A DNA stretch of 6,848 nucleotides from an uncultured Collinsella sp. GTDB lineage: Bacteria; Actinomycetota; Coriobacteriia; Coriobacteriales; Coriobacteriaceae. A program made the position numbers and the translations under genes. Within the stretch, counting starts at the first letter, position 1; each line of letters starts with the position of its first letter. This document shows positions 1 to 6,848 of the stretch, in pieces. The notes beneath the pieces were generated by a model. That model worked only from the letters and a program-made list of their open reading frames with translations, did no database searches and was not told the origin of the DNA. The stretch spans positions 1 to 6,848 of the forward strand of contig CABUHP010000095.1 in the NCBI GenBank assembly GCA_902491415.1, given 5' to 3'.

Positions 1-1
1 C

Positions 2-1276
2 CCCATCACCGGACACCGCCTGGTAGAGCCCTACCCCAACAGCGTCTATGTGGTGCAGAACCCGCCATCGGCGACGCTCACCACCGACGAAATGGACGAG
101 GTGGCCGAGCTCCCCTACGCACGCGATTGGCATCCCGACTACGACGCGGCAGGCGGCGTGCCGGCCTTTGCCGAGATCAAGTTTTCCATTAGCTCCAACC
201 GCGGCTGTTTTGGCGAGTGCTCGTTTTGCGCCCTCACCTTCCACCAGGGTCGCGTGCTGCAGATGCGCAGCCACGACTCGATCATGCGCGAAGCCGAGCT
301 GCTCACGCGCGATCCTGAGTTTAAGGGCTATATCAACGACGTGGGCGGACCGACGGCAAACTTTAGCCGCCCTGCCTGCGACAAGCAGCTCAAGCATGGC
401 GTGTGCAAGAACAAGCGCTGCCTGTGGCCGAGCGTATGCAAGAACATGGTGGTCGACGAGAGCGGCTATACGCAGTTGCTGCGCGACCTGCGCCAGCTGC
501 CGGGCGTCAAGAAGGTCTTCGTCCGCAGCGGCATCCGCTTTGACTACACCATGGCCGACGCCTCGGACGAGTTTTTGCGCGAGCTGCTAGAACACCATGT
601 CTCGGGCCAGTTACGCGTGGCGCCCGAGCATGTGTGCGACGCGGTGTTGTCCGTGATGGGCAAGCCGAGCCGCGCCGTCTACGACGCGTTCTGCCGTAAA
701 TTTGAACGTCTGAACCGCGAATACGGACTCAAGCAGTACGTGGTGCCATACCTGATCTCGAGCCACCCCGGCTCGACGATGAAGGAAGCTGTGGACCTTG
801 CCGAAGCCGTGCGCGACATGGGCTACATGCCCGAGCAGGTGCAGGACTTCTACCCCACGCCGTCCACCATGTCGACCTGTATGTACTACACCGGCGTGGA
901 TCCGCGCACCATGGAGCCGATCTATGTGGCGCGCGACCCGCACGAGAAGGCCATGCAACGCGCGCTCATCCAGTATCGCAAGCCCGAGAACTACAAGCTG
1001 GTACGCGAGGCGCTGGAAAAGGCTGGCCGTCGCGACCTGATCGGCTACACCAAGCATTGCCTGATCCGTCCCGTGCCGCCGCGCCCGGGCGAGATGTCTG
1101 CCGGCGGTGGGCATGGCACCGGCAAGAAGGGCGGCAAGGCCCACGGTGGCGCCGCCGGCAAGGGGCCCAAGGGCAGCAAGGGTCACGGCGGTATGTCCCG
1201 CGCGCAGAACACTGCCGGTCGCAATCGCGCGGCACAGGGGCGTCAGGGCGCCAACGGAGGCGGCAGACGCAACTAG
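2..1276 (+). CDS. ygiQ: YgiQ-family radical SAM protein, C-terminal part (5' truncated by window)
   Basis: The reading frame is open from base 2 and its first residues (PITGHRLVEPYPN) match the interior of YgiQ proteins, so the gene begins left of the window; the GTG at 50 is internal. The visible 424 residues are most of the C-terminal half of a family whose members are usually 600-700 residues. The radical SAM cluster motif CxxxCxxC is seen as CFGECSFC (codons at 206, 218 and 227). A second cysteine-rich stretch (CDKQLKHGVCKNKRCLWPSVC) follows, as is usual in this family. The conserved end GYTKHCLIRP comes before a tail of about 60 residues rich in Gly, Lys, Arg and His. The family binds a 4Fe-4S cluster and SAM in the cytoplasm; its reaction is not established. 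Codon use is strongly GC-rich. Family assignment is firm, function is not. Confidence 0.93.
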   Translation, partial: PITGHRLVEPYPNSVYVVQNPPSATLTTDEMDEVAELPYARDWHPDYDAAGGVPAFAEIKFSISSNRGCFGECSFCALTFHQGRVLQMRSHDSIMREAELLTRDPEFKGYINDVGGPTANFSRPACDKQLKHGVCKNKRCLWPSVCKNMVVDESGYTQLLRDLRQLPGVKKVFVRSGIRFDYTMADASDEFLRELLEHHVSGQLRVAPEHVCDAVLSVMGKPSRAVYDAFCRKFERLNREYGLKQYVVPYLISSHPGSTMKEAVDLAEAVRDMGYMPEQVQDFYPTPSTMSTCMYYTGVDPRTMEPIYVARDPHEKAMQRALIQYRKPENYKLVREALEKAGRRDLIGYTKHCLIRPVPPRPGEMSAGGGHGTGKKGGKAHGGAAGKGPKGSKGHGGMSRAQNTAGRNRAAQGRQGANGGGRRN

Positions 1277-1284
1277 CGCGGCGA

Positions 1285-1298
1285 GGCGGCATGCCGCC
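1285..1298. repeat. 14-bp perfect palindrome just after the ygiQ stop
   Basis: GGCGGCATGCCGCC reads the same on both strands and begins 8 bases after the TAG stop of the YgiQ gene. In RNA it could form a 5-bp GC-only stem with a CAUG loop. It is not followed by a T-tract, so it is at best a 3'-end stabilising or pausing hairpin rather than a clear intrinsic terminator. Confidence 0.4.
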
Positions 1299-1330
1299 GT
1301 TGGCGACACGACACGCCCCACCAATAAAAT

Positions 1331-1373
1331 GCCGCTCGCCGGGGCGTCGCAGAACGATTCCCCGGCGAGCGGC
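1331..1373 (-). terminator. Strong hairpin terminator of the PTS operon, possibly bidirectional
   Basis: Two perfectly complementary 14-base arms (1331-1344 and 1360-1373, GCCGCTCGCCGGGG and its complement) are separated by a 15-base loop. Reading leftward, the stem begins 29 bases after the permease stop codon and is followed by ATTTTATT, which fits an intrinsic terminator for the minus-strand operon. Reading rightward, the following bases (CGATTAATATTGT) are only mildly T-rich, so it may also stop the YgiQ transcript, but less efficiently. Confidence 0.8.
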
Positions 1374-1402
1374 CGATTAATATTGTCTATCTCAAAACGT
1401 CG

Positions 1403-2773
1403 TTACTTTTTGTCGAAACGACCATAGAGCGCAAACGAGAGCGCCGCAGAGATAACCCAAGTCAAAGCGATGCAGACGACAATCATGATCAGGTTCATGG
1501 GATTGCCGCTTGGATCGGCATAAACGGGCAACGAGGTAATGCCGGGCATAACAAAGCCGAAGCACTTTGCGCCGAGAACAACGGTAAGCGCACCGCCAAT
1601 GCCATCCGCGATCATCGCAGCGATAAGCGGAGTCCTGTTAGGAACCTGAACGGTAAACAAGGCGGGCTCGGAAATTCCCATAAATGCTGAGAAGGCGCAC
1701 GTCATTGCAGCGGACTTGAGCTTTTCGTCGGTCATGCGCAGGGCTGCACCAAAAGACGCACCGCTTTCGGCGAGGTTATGGCAGAAAGAGATCGGGAGCA
1801 GATAGTCATACCCAAGCGTTGCGATATTGGAAATCTGGATGGGGCTCGTTGACTGGTGCATGCCGAAGAGCACGATAAGCGGCATAAAGAAGCCCAGCAG
1901 AAAACCGGCAACGGGGCCTAACGTCGAGAATAGCCAAACGATACCGTTGGCAAGACCAAGACCGCACCAGGCACCAATCGGAGCGAGCACAAACAGGTTG
2001 ACGGGAATCACGATAGCAAGGGAGAGCGCCGGAACGACAACGAGCTTAAAAAGATCCGGCACGACTTTGTCGATTGCGCGATATACAAAAGACAAGCCAA
2101 TGACGCCAAAGATAACCGGGAACACGGAATCGGCGTAGCTAAAAATCGGCACCGCAAAACCGAACAGCGCAAGGGGCGTCTCGCCCGTACCGACAGCGTT
2201 GACAATGGTCGGGTACATCAGCGATCCGGCAACACAAAGCGCAAGCGAACGGTTGACCCGGAACTTATCAGCTGTAGACATTGCCAGCAAAAACGGCAAG
2301 AAGTAGAACGGGATATCCGAAATCATATTGAATATCGCAAAGTCGCCGGCACCCGTGTCGATTCCAAAAGCCGCGATAGCAGCCAGGATGCCCTTTACGA
2401 TGCCTCCCGCCACCAGTGCGGGAATGATAGCGGAGAAGATGCCGGTGATGATATCGAATACGCGAGCCGAACCTTTTTGGAGCTCAGGCTGCTCGGCGTC
2501 GGCGGAGACCTCGCCACCCATCCTGTCACCTAGCATGGGCTCCAATTCGTCATATACCGACCCCACGCTGGCGCCGATGATAACCTGCCACTGCCCGTCT
2601 TTAACCTGCGCGCCCAAGGCGCCGTCAAGCGTCTTAAGGGCCTCCAGATCTGCCTTGCTATCGTCCTTCAGGTTGAATCTGAGCCTTGTAATGCAGTGCG
2701 TTGCCATAACAACGTTATCGGCGCCGCCCACGAGCTCGAGGACACGAGCGGCCAGTTCCTTCTTGTCTGCCAC
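1403..2773 (-). CDS. PTS beta-glucoside-type transporter, EIIBC (no EIIA)
   Basis: This is an inner-membrane sugar permease of the glucose/beta-glucoside PTS superfamily, which imports a sugar and phosphorylates it. The 456 residues begin with an EIIB domain (about 1-82) carrying the phospho-cysteine motif HCITRLRF (Cys27). A linker follows, then a hydrophobic EIIC domain (about 104-450) with the family signatures ITGIFSAIIPAL, GMHQSTSP (His306) and GISEPALF (366-373). The EIIA domain of BglF-type proteins is absent, giving a length like AscF or MurP. A GTG at 2782 is also in frame, but the AGGAG at 2782-2786 lies 8 bases before the GTG at 2773, so I chose the latter. The gene follows the glucosidase by 11 bases and is surely co-transcribed with it. 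Cellobiose, arbutin or salicin are likely substrates; the exact sugar cannot be read from the sequence. Confidence 0.92.
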   Translation of the reverse strand: MADKKELAARVLELVGGADNVVMATHCITRLRFNLKDDSKADLEALKTLDGALGAQVKDGQWQVIIGASVGSVYDELEPMLGDRMGGEVSADAEQPELQKGSARVFDIITGIFSAIIPALVAGGIVKGILAAIAAFGIDTGAGDFAIFNMISDIPFYFLPFLLAMSTADKFRVNRSLALCVAGSLMYPTIVNAVGTGETPLALFGFAVPIFSYADSVFPVIFGVIGLSFVYRAIDKVVPDLFKLVVVPALSLAIVIPVNLFVLAPIGAWCGLGLANGIVWLFSTLGPVAGFLLGFFMPLIVLFGMHQSTSPIQISNIATLGYDYLLPISFCHNLAESGASFGAALRMTDEKLKSAAMTCAFSAFMGISEPALFTVQVPNRTPLIAAMIADGIGGALTVVLGAKCFGFVMPGITSLPVYADPSGNPMNLIMIVVCIALTWVISAALSFALYGRFDKK

Positions 2774-2781
2774 GACAATCA

Positions 2782-2784
2782 CTC

Positions 2785-2786
<2 letters not shown>
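2782..2786 (-). promoter_or_regulatory. Ribosome binding site of the PTS gene (decides start)
   Basis: AGGAG on the minus strand lies 8 bases upstream of the GTG at 2773. It overlaps the first base of the alternative GTG at 2782, which therefore has no usable site. The motif also touches the TAG stop of the glucosidase gene (2785-2787), suggesting translational coupling. Confidence 0.7.
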
Positions 2787-4365
<1,579 letters not shown>

Positions 4366-4366
4366 C

Positions 4367-4372
4367 TATAAT
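4367..4372 (+). promoter_or_regulatory. -10 box (TATAAT) of the AraC-family gene
   Basis: A perfect TATAAT lies 44 bases before the ATG, predicting transcription from about 4379 and a leader of about 38 bases. Sixteen to seventeen bases upstream only GGGTTT or TGGGTT is found, so the -35 is poor. The weak -35 may mean low constitutive expression or a need for an activator. Confidence 0.5.
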
Positions 4373-4401
4373 ACCGTTTAAGGCATCGATTCTACCGTTC
4401 A
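4372..4401. repeat. Direct repeat TACCGTTyA, candidate AraC-type operator half-sites
   Basis: TACCGTTTA (4372-4380) and TACCGTTCA (4393-4401) match in 8 of 9 bases, with starts 21 bases apart. That is two helical turns, so both face the same side of the DNA. AraC-family proteins commonly bind direct half-sites with 21-bp spacing. The pair starts within the regulator's TATAAT and covers its presumed transcription start, upstream of the leftward operon. Binding there could repress the regulator and help activate the operon; this is inference from position. Confidence 0.4.
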
Positions 4402-4416
4402 CCCCTGGAGCACCCC

Positions 4417-5409
4417 ATGGATTCGAATCTCAAACAGCTGCTCTATACGCATACCGAGACCGAAGAGTGGCATCGCACACATCCGGGAGAGCTCAGCCCG
4501 CGATATAACAGGGTGGAAACCACAACCATTAACGGCGAAGAGGTCTATCTGTTTGATTGGAAAGAAACTCTCGACGAAAACCCCGTGGGTCTTATCAAGG
4601 AGTCGCGCTTTACCGATATTCCTCCTCATATCAATCGGGATATGGAGCTTAACTACGTGTACGACGGCGTCTGCACGTTTATCGTCAACGGACGGCGACT
4701 ACTCCTTAAAAAGGGCGACGTGCTCATTTGCAACACCGGCGTAGTCAGAAGCGTTCCATACGTTAAGGGCGAGCATGATATCGTCATTTCGATCGTCTTC
4801 AAAAAAGAAATGTTCGATTCGTTGTTCCTGAGCCAGCTACCCGGCGCGTCACCATTAACGAATCTTCTATTTGATTTTGTGTCCAAAAACCGCGAGGCCC
4901 GAAAATATCTCATTCTTCCAGAGGAATACGCCCGACATGCGCGACGCCTCATCGAGATGCTCTTTATCGAATATCACTTTAAAGATGCCTATTCCAATGA
5001 ACTCATGAGGCACCTCGCCGTCAGCCTATTCCTTGTTCTCATTCGAGGACTGTACCGACGCTCCGCAACTGATAACCAGGCGATCATGTCGGACGAACGC
5101 ATCGTGTCGATTCTGAATCATATTGAGCGAAGCTACGGCGACTGCACACTCGAAAGCATTGCGAGCGATACGGGTTATAGCACCAGCTATCTCAGCAGCT
5201 TGATCAAGCAAAAAACCGGCAAAACGTTTTCGCAAATCAAGCTCAACCAGCAGCTCACAGAGGCGGCATATCTTCTCAATAACACCGAGCGCAGCGTGCA
5301 GTATGTAGCCCGAAAAGTCGGCATCTCCAACATGTCATTCTTTTACTCAAAATTCAAAGAAGCATTCGGCGAAACGCCAGGTGCGTTCAAGACGCATCGG
5401 TCTAATTAA
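4417..5409 (+). CDS. AraC-family transcriptional regulator
   Basis: This is a DNA-binding regulator of 330 residues. The N-terminal half holds a cupin-like sugar-sensing fold (about 62-130, with PPHINRDMELNYVYDG and LLLKKGDVLICNTG). The C-terminal part is a standard double helix-turn-helix (about 226-326): the first HTH is around TLESIASDTGYSTSYLSSLIKQKTG (244-268). The second is VARKVGISNMSFFYSKFKEAFGETPGAFK (297-325), which carries the family's GxTP motif. The ATG at 4417 follows CTGGAG by 6 bases. The gene faces away from the glucosidase-PTS operon, so it probably controls that operon in response to a beta-glucoside or its phosphate. The ligand cannot be read from the sequence. Its coding sequence is visibly more AT-rich than the YgiQ and protease genes (one sampled 60-base line, 4861-4920, has 23 G+C), a hint of a different origin for this locus. 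Confidence 0.92.
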   Translation: MDSNLKQLLYTHTETEEWHRTHPGELSPRYNRVETTTINGEEVYLFDWKETLDENPVGLIKESRFTDIPPHINRDMELNYVYDGVCTFIVNGRRLLLKKGDVLICNTGVVRSVPYVKGEHDIVISIVFKKEMFDSLFLSQLPGASPLTNLLFDFVSKNREARKYLILPEEYARHARRLIEMLFIEYHFKDAYSNELMRHLAVSLFLVLIRGLYRRSATDNQAIMSDERIVSILNHIERSYGDCTLESIASDTGYSTSYLSSLIKQKTGKTFSQIKLNQQLTEAAYLLNNTERSVQYVARKVGISNMSFFYSKFKEAFGETPGAFKTHRSN

Positions 5410-5431
5410 AGGCGTTATTACTCAGACCGAT
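5396..5431. terminator. Inverted repeat spanning both convergent stop codons
   Basis: ATCGGTCT (5396-5403) and its exact complement AGACCGAT (5424-5431) flank a 20-base loop that contains the TAA of the regulator (5407-5409) and the TAA of the opposing protease gene (5418-5420). The genes end only 8 bases apart, so any terminator must overlap coding sequence. Neither side has a T-tract, so intrinsic termination is uncertain; it could act as a 3'-end hairpin on both messages. Confidence 0.35.
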
Positions 5432-6332
5432 CAGCTTCGCGCGACACGGGAATGCACAATCGAAGCAGCGAGTGCATCGCCTCTACCAGCACAAAGCCGG
5501 CGATGCCAACCGTGACCACAACGTCGAACGGCGTGTTCACAAACCAGAGCAACGTCATGAGATACGACCCGGCATTAAAGGCAAAGTGCAGCAAGATCGT
5601 GTAGCGGAGCTTTCCGGTCGTCACGAGCACCCAACCAAAGATGAGGCCGGCGGCGCCGGCGTAGCAGCCCTGCACCCAGTTCATATGCATAAAGCCAAAG
5701 ATGGCCGCCTGCAGCACAATCGCCGCGGCGATACCCCACGTGCTTGGGGCCGCCCAGGGCACCATGGCGCCGCCTTGCGCGCTCGCACGACGCCGGCGCT
5801 TCCAAAGTGGGCGGCACTGTGGATTAAACGCTCGGAGCGAAAACTCAAAAATAATGCCGCGCACCAGCAGCTCTTCACAAAATGGGGCACCGAGCACCGT
5901 AGTCAGGACGGCGAGATAGCTGGTGTCACCCATGCCTGTTTCCTCGACAAGCTCGCTGTAGTCGGCCGCAGCATCGGGCAGCAGCGACAGCACGGCGTCG
6001 GTCACGTAGCCAACGACCACCTGCAGGGCCAGGCCAATCACGATAACGCAGGCAATCCGTTTCCACGCCCCACGCGCTCCCCCGCCGAGCGGATGTGCGC
6101 TTTGCCGGCGTGCCATAAACGAACGCGGCCACAGATAACGCCACCACAGCAGCGCCATCAAAAACGATGCCGTCTGCGCGACGGCCTGAAGCAATTGAAT
6201 GTCGAGGTCATCGATCGAAAAACTCATGAACACCGATGCGACGCCAAGGGCGGAGAACAAAACGACGCTCAGGGCAATATCGGCAGCGACGACGCCAAAA
6301 CAGGCAAGCGCCCAAATCATCGCATTGAGCAT
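5418..6332 (-). CDS. CPBP-family intramembrane glutamic endopeptidase
   Basis: This is a polytopic membrane protein of 304 residues with the three active-site motifs of the CPBP (Abi/Rce1-like) protease family. They are EExxxR (Glu153, Glu154, Arg158 in FCEELLVRG), FxxxH (Phe212, His216 in IFGFMHMNW) and HxxxN (His249, Asn253 in HFAFNAG). Several hydrophobic segments surround them, for example at about 3-36, 48-66, 92-112 and 267-288. Between the first two motifs lies a longer than usual, very basic loop (PLWKRRRRAS). The chosen ATG at 6332 has GGAGGAGG 5 bases upstream. A longer start at 6359 overlaps the antitoxin stop as ATGA but has a weak binding site. In bacteria such proteins serve in bacteriocin self-immunity, prenyl-protein-like processing or regulated proteolysis; the substrate here is unknown. 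It is probably co-transcribed with the upstream antitoxin-like gene. Confidence 0.88.
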   Translation of the reverse strand: MLNAMIWALACFGVVAADIALSVVLFSALGVASVFMSFSIDDLDIQLLQAVAQTASFLMALLWWRYLWPRSFMARRQSAHPLGGGARGAWKRIACVIVIGLALQVVVGYVTDAVLSLLPDAAADYSELVEETGMGDTSYLAVLTTVLGAPFCEELLVRGIIFEFSLRAFNPQCRPLWKRRRRASAQGGAMVPWAAPSTWGIAAAIVLQAAIFGFMHMNWVQGCYAGAAGLIFGWVLVTTGKLRYTILLHFAFNAGSYLMTLLWFVNTPFDVVVTVGIAGFVLVEAMHSLLRLCIPVSREADRSE

Positions 6333-6337
6333 GCCAA

Positions 6338-6345
6338 CCTCCTCC
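6338..6345 (-). promoter_or_regulatory. Ribosome binding site of the CPBP protease gene (decides start)
   Basis: GGAGGAGG on the minus strand is 5 bases before the ATG at 6332. It is much stronger than anything in front of the in-frame ATG at 6359, so the protein most likely starts MLNAMIWALACFG. Confidence 0.7.
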
Positions 6346-6348
6346 CGA

Positions 6349-6399
6349 CGACTAGTCATTGGGGACGCTCTTCAACGACTAGCTGTTGGGGGCACTCTT
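6349..6399. repeat. 27-bp-period tandem duplication at the antitoxin-protease junction
   Basis: Two 24-base segments, 6349-6372 and 6376-6399, both start CGACTAG, contain TTGGGG and end CTCTT. They agree at 19 of 24 positions with a 27-base period. Because 27 is a multiple of three, the antitoxin frame reads PQQLVV in one copy and PQ-stop-LVV in the other. The duplication therefore supplies both the antitoxin's tail and its stop codon. Confidence 0.6.
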
Positions 6400-6577
6400 T
6401 GCCAAAGGCCCCGTTGGGCGAGATGTCAAACGGAAAGGTGCCGCAGCGATTGAACGCGGCGATAAACATGCGGATGGCGTTGGACGGCGTGGTGCCCACG
6501 AGCTGGGTTGCCGCCGCGAAGGCTGCCTTCTCCTCGGGCAAGACCTTCGCGACTACGGGGGTCATGTGTTCTGCCAT
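6356..6577 (-). CDS. DinJ/RelB-family antitoxin-like ribbon-helix-helix protein
   Basis: This small protein of 73 residues resembles DinJ-type antitoxins: an N-terminal strand and helix (PVVAKVLPEEKAAFAAA), then TTPSNAIRMFIAAFNRCGTFPFDI, the hallmark helix and PF-D ending of the family. Such proteins dimerise through a ribbon-helix-helix fold, bind their own operator and neutralise a RelE/YafQ-like RNase. The ATG at 6577 has AAGGA 7 bases upstream; the frame extends to 6652 but the added residues are proline-rich and unlike the family. No toxin gene lies downstream: the next gene is the CPBP protease, whose alternative ATG overlaps this stop (ATGA). It is thus an orphan antitoxin, a stand-alone regulator, or part of an unusual pair. 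The C-terminal 15 residues arise from a local tandem duplication. Confidence 0.75.
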   Translation of the reverse strand: MAEHMTPVVAKVLPEEKAAFAAATQLVGTTPSNAIRMFIAAFNRCGTFPFDISPNGAFGKECPQQLVVEERPQ

Positions 6578-6611
6578 GGCGCTTCCTTTTTGAAACGACG
6601 GTGGTGCGGAT

Positions 6612-6670
6612 AGATGCGGGCCACGCGGCTGGGCGACGGGCTGTGAAGGCAACCCGATTGACCCGCATCT
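6612..6670 (-). other. Possible structured leader upstream of the antitoxin gene
   Basis: AGATGCGGG (6612-6620) and its exact complement CCCGCATCT (6662-6670) enclose 41 bases. Inside them are two smaller complementary pairs, CGGG/CCCG (6637-6640 with 6653-6656) and CCA/TGG (6621-6623 with 6630-6632). This could fold as a three-way junction in the antitoxin message leader. No known RNA family is recognised. Confidence 0.3.
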
Positions 6671-6680
6671 GGAGTTTGTT

Positions 6681-6737
6681 TCTGCGGCGTTGGTATTACT
6701 TTGTATTCCTAAGTATTACCCCGCAGATAGAATACCA
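6681..6737. promoter_or_regulatory. Repeat-rich candidate operator/promoter of the antitoxin operon
   Basis: An AT-rich island contains three direct boxes, GTATTAC (6693-6699), GTATTCC (6703-6709) and GTATTAC (6713-6719), spaced exactly 10 bp, plus an inverted GGTATTC (complement of 6730-6736). Two 7-bp inverted repeats are interleaved around them: TCTGCGG/CCGCAGA (6681-6687 with 6721-6727) and TGGTATT/AATACCA (6691-6697 with 6731-6737). One-turn spacing suits cooperative binding by a ribbon-helix-helix protein such as the adjacent antitoxin. No convincing -35/-10 pair was identified. Confidence 0.4.
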
Positions 6738-6792
6738 CACCAGACCCCATGGGGACGGAGGAAAACGAATCATTTTGTTGCTCAGTTAGTAT

Positions 6793-6848
6793 TTAGAGCG
6801 TGATGATGTCCGAGATATCGAGGGCCTGAACGTCGACGACATCGTGCG
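6793..6848 (-). CDS. C-terminal end of an unidentified leftward gene (partial)
   Basis: From the right edge, one minus-strand frame reads HDVVDVQALDISDIITL and ends at TAA (6793-6795). The codons mostly end in G or C (GTC, GAC, ATC, CTC, GCC), as in the other genes here, and the residue pattern looks like real protein, whereas the other two minus frames give Arg/Ser- or His-rich nonsense. Only 18 codons are visible, so no family can be named. If real, it is transcribed in the same direction as the antitoxin and ends 215 bases before it. Confidence 0.4.
   Translation of the reverse strand, partial: HDVVDVQALDISDIITL

Noticed and set aside
48..590. Plus-strand open frame in a second phase at the left end
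   Set aside because: Arg/Ser/Cys-rich shadow translation of the YgiQ gene.
611..1324. Minus-strand open frame (237 codons) opposite the YgiQ gene
   Set aside because: Ala/Arg/His-rich translation with no family resemblance; the plus strand encodes conserved radical SAM motifs.
5472..6593. Long open frame (373 codons) on the plus strand across the protease and antitoxin genes
   Set aside because: It is antisense to two genes with recognisable motifs, and its product is His/Gln/Arg-rich low-complexity sequence typical of a shadow frame.
6578..6652. 25-residue N-terminal extension of the antitoxin-like protein
   Set aside because: The extension is Pro-rich and unlike the family; the ATG at 6577 has a well-placed AAGGA and gives the expected ribbon-helix-helix N-terminus.
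6693..6737. GTATT boxes as a CRISPR array or replication iterons
   Set aside because: Repeats are only 7 bp with 3-bp gaps and just three copies; there is no spacer pattern, cas gene, Rep gene or DnaA box cluster.
6745..6754. CCCCATGGGG palindrome as a terminator for the right-edge gene
   Set aside because: It leaves only a 3- to 4-bp stem with no loop-sized gap and has no T-tract after it in the leftward direction.

Overview
The window looks like a chromosomal segment from a high-GC, gut-associated actinobacterium. The Coriobacteriia, for example Collinsella, are my best guess, based on GC-rich third codon positions, the YgiQ-type protein with a long Gly/Lys/Arg-rich tail, and a PTS/6-phospho-beta-glucosidase locus. 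This assignment is inference, because no rRNA or other phylogenetic marker is present.

Layout. Positions 2-1276 (+) hold the C-terminal part of a YgiQ-family radical SAM protein that runs off the left edge. A strong hairpin at 1331-1373 separates it from a leftward operon. That operon encodes a GH1 6-phospho-beta-glucosidase (2785-4263, -) followed 11 bases later by a beta-glucoside-type PTS EIIBC permease (1403-2773, -). An AraC-family regulator (4417-5409, +) is transcribed divergently from the glucosidase. The 153-base region between them carries a TATAAT box and a 9-bp direct repeat with 21-bp periodicity that could be the regulator's operator. The regulator is convergent with a CPBP intramembrane protease gene (5418-6332, -), and an 8-bp inverted repeat spans both stop codons. 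Immediately upstream of the protease, and probably in its operon, is a small DinJ/RelB-like antitoxin gene (6356-6577, -) with no toxin gene visible. The 215 bases upstream of the antitoxin are a structured, repeat-bearing intergenic region. The last 56 bases look like the C-terminal end of another leftward gene.

How the genes work together. The permease would import and phosphorylate an aryl- or alkyl-beta-glucoside or cellobiose-type sugar. The cytoplasmic GH1 enzyme would then split the 6-phosphoglucoside to glucose-6-phosphate and aglycone or glucose. The AraC-type protein, with an N-terminal cupin-like sensor, is the obvious local controller, in place of the LicT/BglG antiterminator often found with such genes. 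The permease has no EIIA domain, so phosphate must come from an EIIA encoded elsewhere.

The least ordinary part is 6332-6740: an antitoxin-like protein paired with a membrane protease gene, a 27-bp tandem duplication that forms the gene junction, and upstream DNA with three 10-bp-spaced GTATT boxes inside two interleaved inverted repeats. I do not see clear evidence for a wholly new system; that region is the best candidate for follow-up.
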